Source: Clostridiales bacterium
Lineage (GTDB): Bacteria; Bacillota; Clostridia; Lachnospirales; Lachnospiraceae
Assembly (NCBI GenBank): GCA_021199255.1
Contig: JAJQIK010000086.1
Coordinates: 1 to 57,923 of the forward strand
Direction of reading: 5' to 3'
DNA length: 57,923 nucleotides
Shown here: positions 31,429-40,566 of the stretch, in pieces
Position numbering within the stretch: the stretch's first letter is position 1
How the letters are laid out: each line of letters starts with the position of its first letter
Translations under genes and position numbers: made by a program
The notes under the pieces: model-generated
What the model was told of the DNA's origin: nothing
Seen by the model: only the letters and a program-made list of their open reading frames with translations
Databases searched by the model: none

Positions 31429-34110
31429 TTACCTTCTTTGCGCGCGGTATTTTGCAGCCGCCGTCAGGAAATTCTCTCCTACGCCGGGACTTCCATAGAA
31501 ATACAGATGGGGAAAGCCTGCGTATAACGTATCTGTGCAGAATCCTTCCTCCCACGCGCTGCCATTGCCCGGCTTGCGCACAGCCAAATCCGCCTGCTCC
31601 ATATCGGTCTCCCAATAATGGAACTCATGAGCCCGGAAGATTTCCCCTTCTTTTCCCAGCAGGCAGTCGTGCTTCAGGGTTACTTCGATATAGCCAAAGC
31701 GTCCTTTACGTCTCTTGTTCACGGCCTGCGCTAAGAGGACTCCCGTCATTTCCCGGAAGGCTCCCTTTTCAGCCTTTCCGTTTTCCCCGGCGGCCTCCAG
31801 CCGTTGGTGCAGATACAAGAATCCGCCGCACTCCGCGATGCAGGGCGTTCCCGACAGTATTTTTTTCCGGATATCCTTTTTCATGGAAATATTTTCCTCC
31901 AGTTGTTTGGCGTACAACTCCGGATAACCGCCGCTTAAATAGACGGCGTCGCAGTCCGGGGGCATCTTTTGGTCGTGCAGCGGACTAAAGAACAGGATCT
32001 CGGCGTCCCTTTCCCGCAGGAAATTCAGATTGTCCTCATAGAGGAAACAAAAGGCTTCGTCCCTCGCCACGGCAATGCGCAGCCGCTCCTCCGGCCTGTG
32101 CCTTTCTTTGCCAGTCTGTTCCAGAAGGGGCTTGTCCCTCTGTCCCGCAAGCCTCAGAAGTCCCTCCACATCTACGGTTTCTGACAGCAGCGCGGCGATA
32201 TCGTCGACCTTCTCCGCAAAATTCTCTATCTCCTCCGCCGTCACCAACCCCAGATGCCTGCTTTCCAGACGCAGCTTAGGGTGCTCCGGCAGATATCCAA
32301 GCGGAAGGAGGCCAAGCTCCCTTACCGCCTGCGCCGCCTCAGGATAAAGGGAGGGCGGCATACGGTTAAAAACCACCCCCGCAATCCCGCTTGGCTGCCT
32401 GTGCTTCACAAAGCCCTCTACCGCCGCCAGCACGGAATGTCCCATGCCCTTGCAGTCCACCAGCAGAAGCACCGGCACGCCCAGCGCTTTGGCCACTGAA
32501 TAGGTGCTCGCCTCGTCGGCAAACCCCAGCCCGTCATAATAGCCCATCACGCCCTCGACCACGCTGATATCATGCGTTTTTCCATGCTCCTCATATAATT
32601 GGCGCAGTACGTCTTCCCCGGTAAAAAAAGGATCCAGATTATAGCCCGGCGTTCCCGTGACCCGTCTGTGAAAGGAAGGGTCGATATAGTCCGGGCCGCA
32701 TTTAAACGCGGCGGGGCGAAGCCCCCTTTCCATCAACAGGCGCAGAAGGCCGCAGGTAAACAGCGTCTTGCCGCCGCCGCTGCCCGTAGACGCAACCAAC
32801 AGCCCGCCTTTTCCCCAGGCGCGCCGCTCGGGCTGCCCCAGCCCTTTGGCGGAGAAAACCGTAATCGGATTTTGAGCCTTCAGCAAATGGCCTGCGCCTG
32901 CCTTTTCGATTCTGGCAGCCTGTATCTGTACCGCTTCCAGCTCCGTAAAGCGCCCCGACTCCAACAGCTCCAGCGCCTTCGCGGTATTTTCCACGGTAAC
33001 GGTATTAATGACTAAGCGAAGATGGGGATTCTTGCAATAAACCGCCTCCAGAATCTCTTCCAGCCGCCCCTTGCTGCCGCCGATAAACACTACGTCCGGC
33101 GCGGGAAGCTCCTGTAAGGCGTCCGGCGCCAGCCCCTCCACGATTTCCAGATTGGACAGGCAAAACCGTTCTTTATTAAGCTTACATAACTCTACCGCCT
33201 GTGGATTCGTCTCCACCGCATATACGCAGCCCCGGTATGCCGTCAATGCCGCCTCCACAGAGACCGAGCCGGTGCCCGCGCCAATATCGTAGACCACGTC
33301 CCGCTCCCTAATGCGCAGCCTGCTCATGACTACTGCCCGAACCTCCGCCTTGGTCATGGGAACCTTGCCCCGCACAAAGCTTTGATCCGGCAGTCCCCAT
33401 AAAGGAGCCGCCGCCGGCTCCGGGTTTTCCAGATAGAGGACGGTCAGCGGCGCATAGTCCCTGTGTGCCAGAGAACCAACCGTGCCTTCTGTGATCCGCT
33501 CATACAGCGCCCCCTCGTCACAGGACGCTTCCTCCGGCTCTTTAGGATAGGACAGGTTCTCCCCCACATAACAGCGCACATCGCCCAACCCCTGCCCGGC
33601 CAGCCGCGCAAGCTGTTCCCCCGCGTCTCCCCCGGTGACGGCGAATACCTTTTCATGCGTCAGCACCGCCTGCCAGAGATTTTCACAGGCTCCGTGCAGA
33701 TTCACGAGCTTGACGTTTTCCCATGATTTTCCGATTTTCGCGCAGAAGTAGGAGAGGGAGGAAATTCCCGGAAGAACGGTCACCCGGCGTTTTGTCCGCT
33801 CTTTACCCCAATGGTTATAAAACGCGGCGAGCAGCGCTCTTGCGCCGCTGTAAAAGCCGCTGTCGCCGGACATTAAAACGGCAATGCTTTTCTGCCGCCC
33901 CCGGTTCTCTTCTATGATGCCCACAATCTCTTCCGGCTGATAGGAAACCGCGCATTTTTTCTCCTGCCGATAGGGCGCAAGCATCCGTCCGGCTCCAATC
34001 AGCAGTCCCGCCTCTTGAATCGCCGCCTGCGCCTCCACGGTAAGCCCCTGCGGATTCCCCATACCCACGCCGATAATAGAAACAGCGTCCTCTTTTTCCC
34101 ACTCTGCCAT
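31429..34110 (-). CDS. CbiE-CbiT-CbiA triple fusion
   Basis: 893 aa carrying three cobalamin enzymes. Residues about 8-210: CbiE methyltransferase (SIIGVGMGNPQGLT, LMSGDSGFYSGA, LPGISSLSYFCAK). Residues about 235-420: CbiT with the SAM motif YDIGAGTGSVSVE and a preceding GKVPMTKAEVR. Residues about 430-893: cobyrinate a,c-diamide synthase CbiA with ASTGSGGGKTLF, FKCGPDYIDPSFH, VEGVMGYYDG and the glutaminase site AECGGFLYL plus HEFHYWE. CbiE/CbiT fusions are common (CobL); the addition of CbiA is much less so and would link ring methylation/decarboxylation to amidation. AAGGGG precedes the ATG. Confidence 0.93.
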   Translation of the reverse strand: MAEWEKEDAVSIIGVGMGNPQGLTVEAQAAIQEAGLLIGAGRMLAPYRQEKKCAVSYQPEEIVGIIEENRGRQKSIAVLMSGDSGFYSGARALLAAFYNHWGKERTKRRVTVLPGISSLSYFCAKIGKSWENVKLVNLHGACENLWQAVLTHEKVFAVTGGDAGEQLARLAGQGLGDVRCYVGENLSYPKEPEEASCDEGALYERITEGTVGSLAHRDYAPLTVLYLENPEPAAAPLWGLPDQSFVRGKVPMTKAEVRAVVMSRLRIRERDVVYDIGAGTGSVSVEAALTAYRGCVYAVETNPQAVELCKLNKERFCLSNLEIVEGLAPDALQELPAPDVVFIGGSKGRLEEILEAVYCKNPHLRLVINTVTVENTAKALELLESGRFTELEAVQIQAARIEKAGAGHLLKAQNPITVFSAKGLGQPERRAWGKGGLLVASTGSGGGKTLFTCGLLRLLMERGLRPAAFKCGPDYIDPSFHRRVTGTPGYNLDPFFTGEDVLRQLYEEHGKTHDISVVEGVMGYYDGLGFADEASTYSVAKALGVPVLLLVDCKGMGHSVLAAVEGFVKHRQPSGIAGVVFNRMPPSLYPEAAQAVRELGLLPLGYLPEHPKLRLESRHLGLVTAEEIENFAEKVDDIAALLSETVDVEGLLRLAGQRDKPLLEQTGKERHRPEERLRIAVARDEAFCFLYEDNLNFLRERDAEILFFSPLHDQKMPPDCDAVYLSGGYPELYAKQLEENISMKKDIRKKILSGTPCIAECGGFLYLHQRLEAAGENGKAEKGAFREMTGVLLAQAVNKRRKGRFGYIEVTLKHDCLLGKEGEIFRAHEFHYWETDMEQADLAVRKPGNGSAWEEGFCTDTLYAGFPHLYFYGSPGVGENFLTAAAKYRAQRR

Positions 34111-34113
34111 GTA

Positions 34114-35538
34114 TCAGTTCCCCTTCCCCGTCCGCTCATATGCCTGCACATAGACAAACTTTTCATTGTCCCGTTCCATCCGGTAGCCTCTGTGCAGGAC
34201 GGCGTCCACGAAATCCTGTCCCGAAGACTCCACAACCGCCACACGCAGTCCCAACGCCTCCTCCACCTGCGGGATCGTCACATCATCCAGGAACATCTGC
34301 TCCCCGCTGCGAAGCATCGCCGCGGAAATTAACAGCGTCTCTCCCAGGGCGATTCCCTGCGCCTGCTGCTGCCGAAGCTGCGCAATCAAATCCTGTCCCG
34401 TAATCAGGCCGGTTACCGTAATCGTTTCTCCGAAAAAATCGTTGCGTATGGCAAATACCCGAATCCTGAGTCCCGGATAGGCCTCCATCAGCCGCCTGGC
34501 AAAGCCGCGCACCGTAGAATAGGCAAGCTGCCCCGTGGCCACCGTCACCGTTCTCTTCAGCCTGTGCTTCTGCACATGATATTTCATTCCCCGGACAGCC
34601 TGCGCAACAGCCTCCTCAAATTCCGCCTGAAACAGCCGCATCATGCCCACGCCGTTTTCCAACTGGATATAGCCGTCATAACGTTCCTCTTCCGGAAATT
34701 CCCGGCCAGCCGTAAGATAAAACTCATCGCTGGCATGGATAAAATGCAGTCCCCAGCGCTGAAAGCAGACCTCCTGATAGCCCTCGATCATATCGATGAT
34801 TTCTCCCGCTTCTTCCCTGTCGAAAAGAGGAATGGGATACAAGCCCTCCCGGTATCTGGTGATTCCTGCGGGCACTACCGACACGCTGCGCATAAAGGGC
34901 AGATACTTCATCAAATCCGTAATGCTGCGGCGAAGCTCCTCGCCGTCGTTGACTCCCTTGCAGCACACAATCTGCCCGTTCATCTCCACATGTCCTTCAT
35001 ACAGCCTGTCCAGGAATTTCAGCTTTTCTCCGGCAAAACGGTTGTTCAGCATCTTGCAGCGCAGCTCAGGGTTGGTCGTCTGCACGGAAATATTAATAGG
35101 GGCAAGCTGCAGCCTGACGATGCGTTCCACGTCCTCCCGGGACATATTCGTCAGGGTGATATAATTCCCCTGCAAAAAGGAAAGTCTGGAATCATCGTCT
35201 TTAAAATACAGATTGTCGCGCAGCCCCGGCGGCATCTGGTCGATAAAACAGAAAATACATTTGTTGCTGCAGGAACGGTAATCGCTCATCAGCTCCTTTT
35301 CAAACTCTATCCCCAGATCATCATCATAATCCTTATCGATTTCCAGCAGCCATTCCTCACCGCTTTGCCTGCGAACCAGCACCTCCACATACTCGTCCTT
35401 TATCAGATACCGATAGTCGAAAATATCGCCGACCTCCCTGTCATTGATCCTAAGAAGGACGTCTCCCGGCTCAAGCCCCATCTCCTCGGCGATGGAGTCC
35501 GGATAAACCGTTTTAATCACATGTTCTTTCTTATTCAA
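34114..35538 (-). CDS. DUF512 family protein, PDZ-like plus radical-SAM-like
   Basis: 474 aa. An N-terminal PDZ-like segment (IAEEMGLEPGDVLLRIND) precedes a cysteine cluster CSNKCIFC (CxxxCxxC spacing), then the DUF512 domain. The family is widespread in Clostridia, is usually found near der/engA, and has no settled function. Here it sits inside the cobalamin train, 3 nt from the CbiE-T-A start and 14 nt after cbiHJ. Translation begins at a TTG (35538) with GGGAG 9 nt upstream. Confidence 0.85.
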   Translation of the reverse strand: MNKKEHVIKTVYPDSIAEEMGLEPGDVLLRINDREVGDIFDYRYLIKDEYVEVLVRRQSGEEWLLEIDKDYDDDLGIEFEKELMSDYRSCSNKCIFCFIDQMPPGLRDNLYFKDDDSRLSFLQGNYITLTNMSREDVERIVRLQLAPINISVQTTNPELRCKMLNNRFAGEKLKFLDRLYEGHVEMNGQIVCCKGVNDGEELRRSITDLMKYLPFMRSVSVVPAGITRYREGLYPIPLFDREEAGEIIDMIEGYQEVCFQRWGLHFIHASDEFYLTAGREFPEEERYDGYIQLENGVGMMRLFQAEFEEAVAQAVRGMKYHVQKHRLKRTVTVATGQLAYSTVRGFARRLMEAYPGLRIRVFAIRNDFFGETITVTGLITGQDLIAQLRQQQAQGIALGETLLISAAMLRSGEQMFLDDVTIPQVEEALGLRVAVVESSGQDFVDAVLHRGYRMERDNEKFVYVQAYERTGKGN

Positions 35539-35552
35539 ATCCCTGCTCCCAC

Positions 35553-37127
35553 CTAACCATTCTGATCACCCTTCGAACTCTCCAGCAGCATTTCGCACAC
35601 CTGCGTCAGGCTTACGCCCTCCGTTTCCTGCGGAGGAGTCAGTACCACCAGTTCTGCCCCGCATATCTTGGCCGCCTCCGCCTTGGCCGGATAACCTCCC
35701 GCCCGGCCGGACTGCTTCGTCAGCAGATATCGGATATGATAGGCACGCAGCGTCCGTTCATTGCTTTCTCTGGAAAACGGCCCCCGCATACAAAGAATGT
35801 GATCCGGCGCAAAGCCCAGCTTCAGGCACTGTTCCCGCATCTCTGCATTGGGAAGAATCCGCAGGTACACTCTGTCCGCAAAATCTTTAAGTTGACATAA
35901 TTCCGCCGCCTGTTTGCTGCCCGTGGCGGCCAAGATATTGCCTTTTGTAGACTGTAAATAGGAAACTGCCTGCGCCATCGTATCATGATAGGTGATCTTC
36001 CCCTGCTCTTCCTGCGCGGAAGCCCGCTCCGGCTGTGCCTCCTCTGTCAGCCTGCGCAGCACGCGGTAATACACGTTCTGCACAAGTCCTCTCTCCCGCC
36101 GGTAGGCCTCGGCGGCATCCCTGATATTTCCAGTAACCTCCACTGCGTAGGGATGGGTGGCGTCAATAATCCTGACCGGTCTTTCCTTCCGGAAAAGGTC
36201 TGCCATTTCCTCCCTGTCCATTCTACCCGTATGAATCTGTACCTGCCGGGAAGCGCCCTGAGATGCAAAGACCTCCTCTGACTGCCCCAGCAGTTCTTTT
36301 CCATACTCCGTAGCCACACAGAAAATCGCCGGAATTTCATGCTCTGTGCACAATTCATACAGCTTTCTTCCTTCACTGGTGCCCGCAAATATAATCGACA
36401 GGGGTCTGCCGCCGGAATATCCTCTGGGCGTGACCAGCCGCCCGCCGTATTCCCGCGTCATCGCGTTGCCGATATACACCGTGGTAAACATATCCGCCGG
36501 ATAATCCCGCAGATCGGCTAACGGCAAAATCCGGCTGTCCTGCCCTTCTCTGCCGATATTGTGTACGACGCCGCAGACCCTGTCCTCCTCAATCCCTTCC
36601 TCCAGCAGAATATCACAGGCTCGCCGCAGGTAATCAGGACGCCCCTTGCTGGCCGGATTATAAAGGCAGATCACAAAATCGCCCAGGGCGGCGGCGCGCA
36701 GCCTGCGCTCGATCACGCCCCAGGGCGTCAGCCTGTCGCTTAAGCTGACGATTGCAAAATCATGGGTCAGGGGCGCGCCCAATACCGCCGCGCCGCTGCA
36801 AGCCGCAGTTACTCCCGGCAAAATCTCCAGTTCCACCCCTTCGCCCGCCAGCTCGCATACCAGCCCCGCCAGCCCGTACACTCCGCTGTCGCCGCTGCAC
36901 ACCAGAGCAATCTTCCTTCCGGCCTCCGCCTGCGAAATAGCCCATCGGCACCGTTCTGTCTCCTGCGTCATGGGCGTGGTGTAATACTGCTTGTCCGGGA
37001 AAAAATTCCGCACCAGCTCCACATATACCGTATAACCTACGATGCAGTCGCTGTTCTCCAATGCCCGATAGGCTTCTATCGTCATTCCTTCTCTTTTTCC
37101 CGGCCCGATTCCGATTATTGTTAACAT
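35553..37127 (-). CDS. CbiH-CbiJ fusion (precorrin-3B C17-methyltransferase and precorrin-6A reductase)
   Basis: 524 aa. Residues 1-240 are CbiH: IIGIGPGKREGMT, VCSGDSGVYGLAG, LPGVTAACSGAAVLGAPLTHD and CLYNPASKGRPDYL. Residues about 250-515 are CbiJ: SIIFAGTSEGRKL, IDATHPYAVEVTGNI, ATGSKQAAELC and CMRGPFSRESN. The pair acts at ring contraction and at the later reduction. AGGGAG precedes the ATG. Confidence 0.94.
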   Translation of the reverse strand: MLTIIGIGPGKREGMTIEAYRALENSDCIVGYTVYVELVRNFFPDKQYYTTPMTQETERCRWAISQAEAGRKIALVCSGDSGVYGLAGLVCELAGEGVELEILPGVTAACSGAAVLGAPLTHDFAIVSLSDRLTPWGVIERRLRAAALGDFVICLYNPASKGRPDYLRRACDILLEEGIEEDRVCGVVHNIGREGQDSRILPLADLRDYPADMFTTVYIGNAMTREYGGRLVTPRGYSGGRPLSIIFAGTSEGRKLYELCTEHEIPAIFCVATEYGKELLGQSEEVFASQGASRQVQIHTGRMDREEMADLFRKERPVRIIDATHPYAVEVTGNIRDAAEAYRRERGLVQNVYYRVLRRLTEEAQPERASAQEEQGKITYHDTMAQAVSYLQSTKGNILAATGSKQAAELCQLKDFADRVYLRILPNAEMREQCLKLGFAPDHILCMRGPFSRESNERTLRAYHIRYLLTKQSGRAGGYPAKAEAAKICGAELVVLTPPQETEGVSLTQVCEMLLESSKGDQNG

Positions 37128-37173
37128 AACTCTCCCTTAAAAGCCTTTTTCTCCGGCGCAAGCCATGCCTTCC

Positions 37174-38319
37174 CTACCACGCAATCCATGGCTCTGTCTG
37201 CACAATCGCCATGGTCATGCCGTCTAGCGCCTGTTTTGCCACCACCAGCCGATCATCGCGGTTCTCTTCCCCGTCCGGCTGAAAATCCCGTCCGCTCTCC
37301 CACCGTTGGGCAAGGCAGTATGCGCTCCGCTCGCAGACGTTGTCCACGCCTACGGTTTTTTTCACAAAATCCGAAGACGCCGTCTTCTCCCGCACCCGCT
37401 CCAGCTCCTCGGCGCTAAAGACCGTAAAGGGCGCCCGCAGCCTGCGGGACAATTCCCAGATGCCGGGTTCCTCCCTTTTCACATCAATCGAGGCAATAGC
37501 GCCAATCTCATGGATTGACATTCCCTTTTCCTCACAGAGCCGCCGCAAAAAGGCTTCCAGCTCTTTTGCCGTTTTGCCCTTTTTACAGCCGATTCCCAAA
37601 ATATATGGCCGGAGGGTCAGCACACATACCCGTGACGGGTCATAGCGTCTGGCAATGCGCTCCTGATCCCCGGGTTCCAGGCCTATGGCAATGGCTGTCT
37701 GAGCCTCCTGCTGCCGGGGCTCCTGTGTCCAGGCGGCCTGCAGGCTCTCTTCCCGCGGGGAAAAGACCTCCAGTCCACGGGGCGTTTCCCCCCGGATAGG
37801 CAGATCTGTCCACACTGCTACCCTTTCTCCCCGCAAAAGCGCCCCGGATACTGCTTTCACGCTGTCCGGATTTGCGACCCACAAATGATTCTTTCCGGCA
37901 AACACATCTACCGCAAACCGTTCCTCCACGTCCGTAGCAGTGGTGATCACAGCCTGTCCGCCCACCGCCTGCGCCAGTTCCCGCGCCAGCGCGACGCCGC
38001 CGCCGATATGCCCGGAGAGCACGGGAACCACAAACCGTCCCTTTTCATCTAAAACCAGCACCGCAGGATCATGCAGCTTACTTTCCAGAAAGGGAGCCGC
38101 GCAGCGCACGGCAATTCCCAGCGCCCCTATCCAGACAATAGCGTCCACCCTGTCCCACTCCTGCCGCAGCAGTTCTTTGGTTGACATGATATCGCCTGCC
38201 TGACTCCCGCCACAATGTCCGGAAACCGCCACATCGCCATTTTCCTCGAAATATTCTGTCAGTCTGTTATTGAATTGTCTTCCCGCCTCCGTGTAGGAGA
38301 TGATCATCACCCTGCGCAT
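37174..38319 (-). CDS. cbiG: cobalt-precorrin-5A hydrolase
   Basis: About 381 aa. IISYTEAGRQFNNRL at the start, IVWIGALGIAVRCAAPFL, VVPVLSGHIGGGVALARELA, and the C-terminal LGIGCKKGKTAKELEAFL and IASIDVKREEPG stretch. It opens the delta-lactone and releases acetaldehyde. The ATG at 38319 gives the standard CbiG start and has AAAGG 6 nt upstream; an ATG at 38370 overlapping the cbiF stop would add 17 non-conserved residues. Confidence 0.93.
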   Translation of the reverse strand: MRRVMIISYTEAGRQFNNRLTEYFEENGDVAVSGHCGGSQAGDIMSTKELLRQEWDRVDAIVWIGALGIAVRCAAPFLESKLHDPAVLVLDEKGRFVVPVLSGHIGGGVALARELAQAVGGQAVITTATDVEERFAVDVFAGKNHLWVANPDSVKAVSGALLRGERVAVWTDLPIRGETPRGLEVFSPREESLQAAWTQEPRQQEAQTAIAIGLEPGDQERIARRYDPSRVCVLTLRPYILGIGCKKGKTAKELEAFLRRLCEEKGMSIHEIGAIASIDVKREEPGIWELSRRLRAPFTVFSAEELERVREKTASSDFVKKTVGVDNVCERSAYCLAQRWESGRDFQPDGEENRDDRLVVAKQALDGMTMAIVQTEPWIAW

Positions 38320-38366
38320 ACTGTGCCTTTCCCGTTCCCCGACGCTTCCGCAAGACGCCCGGCTTA

Positions 38367-39125
38367 TCATGAATCCGCCGCCTTGCGGAAGCCGGTGGTA
38401 AAATGCCTGTCGTAAAGCTTCGACAATTCATAATCTTCCCCCAGCACATCTCCCACCACGATCAGGGCTGTTCTGGTAATCTGGTTTTCCTTCGCAAGTT
38501 TACATAACTCTCCAACAGTCCCCCGAATCACCTTTTCCTCCTGCCATGTGGCCTTGTACACAATGGCGCAGGGCGTATCCGTCGAATAGCCTCCTTGCAG
38601 CAGTTCCTCCTGTACCCGCTCCGTCATGCCGCTGCTTAAAAAAAGCACCATGGTAGCGCCATGCCGCGCAAGCAAATGCAGTTTTTCCCCCTCCGGCACC
38701 GGCGTTTGCCCCTCCAACCGCGTAATGATCACGCTCTGGCTCACCGCCGGAAGCGTATACTCAATTTCCAGAGCCGCCGCCGCGCCGCAGAAGCTGCTCA
38801 CGCCGGGACAAATCCGATAGGAAATCCCCCGCGCCCTCAACGCGTCGATCTGCTCCCGTATCGCTCCGTACAGGGACGGATCTCCGGTATGCAGCCTGAC
38901 CGTATGCCTGCCTAAGCTCTCCATGCGCTCCATGATTTCCAGCACTTCCTCCAGATGCAGGAGGGCGCTGTTATAAATCTCGCAGTTATCCCGCGCATAA
39001 GACAACAGCTTCGGATTCACCAGCGAACCCGCATAAATAATGCAGTCCGCCTCCTGCAGCAGACACATTCCCCGGACTGTGATCAAATCCTCCGCGCCCG
39101 GCCCCGCTCCCACAAAATCTACCAT
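38367..39125 (-). CDS. cbiF: cobalt-precorrin-4 C11-methyltransferase
   Basis: 252 aa. FVGAGPGAEDLITVRG at the N-terminus, IYAGSLVNPKLL, RLHTGDPSLYGAIREQID and CPGVSSFCGAAAALEIEYTLP identify CbiF/CobM. It methylates C11 of the corrin precursor. It is placed 42 nt after cbiD. Confidence 0.96.
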   Translation of the reverse strand: MVDFVGAGPGAEDLITVRGMCLLQEADCIIYAGSLVNPKLLSYARDNCEIYNSALLHLEEVLEIMERMESLGRHTVRLHTGDPSLYGAIREQIDALRARGISYRICPGVSSFCGAAAALEIEYTLPAVSQSVIITRLEGQTPVPEGEKLHLLARHGATMVLFLSSGMTERVQEELLQGGYSTDTPCAIVYKATWQEEKVIRGTVGELCKLAKENQITRTALIVVGDVLGEDYELSKLYDRHFTTGFRKAADS

Positions 39126-39167
39126 AATAATCCTCCATGCCAGAGCCTCAATAGAACCTATGCCCTC

Positions 39168-40292
39168 TTATCCTCTATGCCGCAGCATCAGCCGTTCCGC
39201 GCCGCTGGTTTTCCCCAGCACGCCGAACCGGTTGGAAAAAACCACCGCCTCAATTTCCAGCCCCTCATAAGCCCGCTGCCGTAATACCGCCTGAATCTTT
39301 CTCATGAGCTGCTCCATCACAGGCTGTAGAAAAGCCGCCGTCCACAGCGTCTCCACCGCCTCGTCCGTAGTATTGCAGTCCAGGATTCTGCGGGCAAGCC
39401 CGCCGCTTCCTCCCGCCAGCAGCACACAGCTTGACAGGGTTTCCATCCTGCCGTCCGCGACTCTGGAATGGGTGTTCATAATGCCGCTTCCCAGCTTTAC
39501 CAGCTTCCCCAGATGCCCGATCAACAGCAGGCTGGAAAGCTGAAATTCATACGCCATATCTATCGTCTCTCCGATAAAATTACTGCATTTAACCGTATGA
39601 CTCAAATCCAGCCCCAGTTGTTCGCTAAGAAAGGTCTCTCCGTAATTGCCCGGCGTAATAATAAGATCCTTCTGTCCCTGCGCGCAATACATCTTAAGCT
39701 CCGCCCGAATCGTATCGGTCAGCGCGGCGTCGCTCATAGGCTCCACAATCCCGGAGGTGCCCAAAATAGAAATACCGCCCTGAATCCCCAGCTTTTCATT
39801 TAACGTCCTTTTGGCAAGATCGGCGCCCTCCGGCACGGAAATCACCGTGCGCAGACCGCCCTCATACCCATAATCCTCCGCCGCCTGGGCCATGGCAGCC
39901 GCCATCATCTGTCTGGGTACGGTGTTAATGGCGGCATTGCCTACAGCCTGATCTAATCCCGGCTTTGTCACTCTCCCGACGCCCTCTCCGCCGTCGATCT
40001 CATAGCCCCGGGCGGTCTTTTCCACCGCAGCATAGACGTAAGCGCCGCCCGTTACGTCATAATCGTCTCCGGCATCCTTGCGGACAGCGCAGGATACCCG
40101 GTTTTCTTCCATGGAAATCCGCTCCACCTTCAATTGCAGGGGGAGCCCCCTGGGCGTAAACAGTTCCACCGATTCCACCCTTTCGCCGCCCAGCAGCATC
40201 TGTGCCGCCGCTTTCGTGGCCGCCGCCGCGCAGGTTCCCGTGGTGTAGCCCAATCTTAATTTTTTCTGATCCTTATAAATAAAATGTTCCAT
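39168..40292 (-). CDS. cbiD: cobalt-precorrin-5B C1-methyltransferase
   Basis: 374 aa. LRLGYTTGTCAAAATKAAAQ, DAGDDYDVTGG, GEGVGRVTKPGLD, GTSGIVEPMSDAAL and ITPGNYGETF are standard CbiD phrases. It is the first gene of the cobalamin train. The ATG at 40292 is preferred over a TTG at 40361, although that TTG has GAGGAAAG upstream, because the extra residues are not typical and a promoter-like element (TTGTAT, TAAAAT) overlaps them. Confidence 0.94.
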   Translation of the reverse strand: MEHFIYKDQKKLRLGYTTGTCAAAATKAAAQMLLGGERVESVELFTPRGLPLQLKVERISMEENRVSCAVRKDAGDDYDVTGGAYVYAAVEKTARGYEIDGGEGVGRVTKPGLDQAVGNAAINTVPRQMMAAAMAQAAEDYGYEGGLRTVISVPEGADLAKRTLNEKLGIQGGISILGTSGIVEPMSDAALTDTIRAELKMYCAQGQKDLIITPGNYGETFLSEQLGLDLSHTVKCSNFIGETIDMAYEFQLSSLLLIGHLGKLVKLGSGIMNTHSRVADGRMETLSSCVLLAGGSGGLARRILDCNTTDEAVETLWTAAFLQPVMEQLMRKIQAVLRQRAYEGLEIEAVVFSNRFGVLGKTSGAERLMLRHRG

Positions 40293-40332
40293 ATCTGTCT
40301 TTATTTCCGTGCAGCTTGTTGGCAACAGTTCT

Positions 40333-40361
40333 ATTTTACCTTGTTTCTTTGCAAGATACAA
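40333..40361 (-). promoter_or_regulatory. candidate promoter of the cobalamin gene train
   Basis: On the minus strand TTGTAT (40361-40356) and TAAAAT (40338-40333) are 17 bp apart, 40 nt upstream of the cbiD ATG. The leader would be short and leaves no room for a cobalamin riboswitch downstream of this promoter. Confidence 0.45.
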
Positions 40362-40441
40362 TTACTTTCCTCAATCCCGTCCCAATCGAACCCCATCTGC
40401 CCGCATAACGGTTCCACCCGCGCCCCTCGCAAAAGCGCAGC

Positions 40442-40480
40442 AAAAAAGGATGCACATTTTATCACAATGTACACCCTTTT
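40442..40480 (-). terminator. intrinsic terminator after the chemoreceptor gene
   Basis: On the minus strand AAAAGG-TG-ACATT pairs with AATGT-CA-CCTTTT, with two mismatches and a 7-nt loop, and the stem runs into T6. It separates the chemoreceptor transcript from the cobalamin genes. Confidence 0.75.
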
Positions 40481-40500
40481 GCTCCTTATCTTCTATTCCC

Positions 40501-40539
40501 GGCCGTAAACGCTTCGGCCTGTCTCCGACGGATGCCGTC
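40501..40539 (-). other. two adjacent GC-rich hairpins in the chemoreceptor 3' region
   Basis: GACGG-CAT-CCGTC (40527-40539) and GGCCG-N9-CGGCC (40501-40519) lie between the chemoreceptor stop and its terminator. The joining sequence CGGAGACAGGCCG loosely recalls a B12 box, but the rest of a cobalamin riboswitch is missing and the element is upstream of the terminator. The role is unknown. Confidence 0.3.
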
Positions 40540-40566
40540 GCCATAATCCGCTATGTATCGCCGTTC

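Noticed and set aside
40293-40361. TTG start of cbiD at 40361
   Set aside because: It has a fair ribosome binding site, but the added residues are not CbiD-like and overlap a promoter-like element. The ATG at 40292 fits the family.
40501-40560. Cobalamin riboswitch before cbiD
   Set aside because: Only a loose B12-box-like string is present, with no core helices, and a terminator separates it from cbiD.
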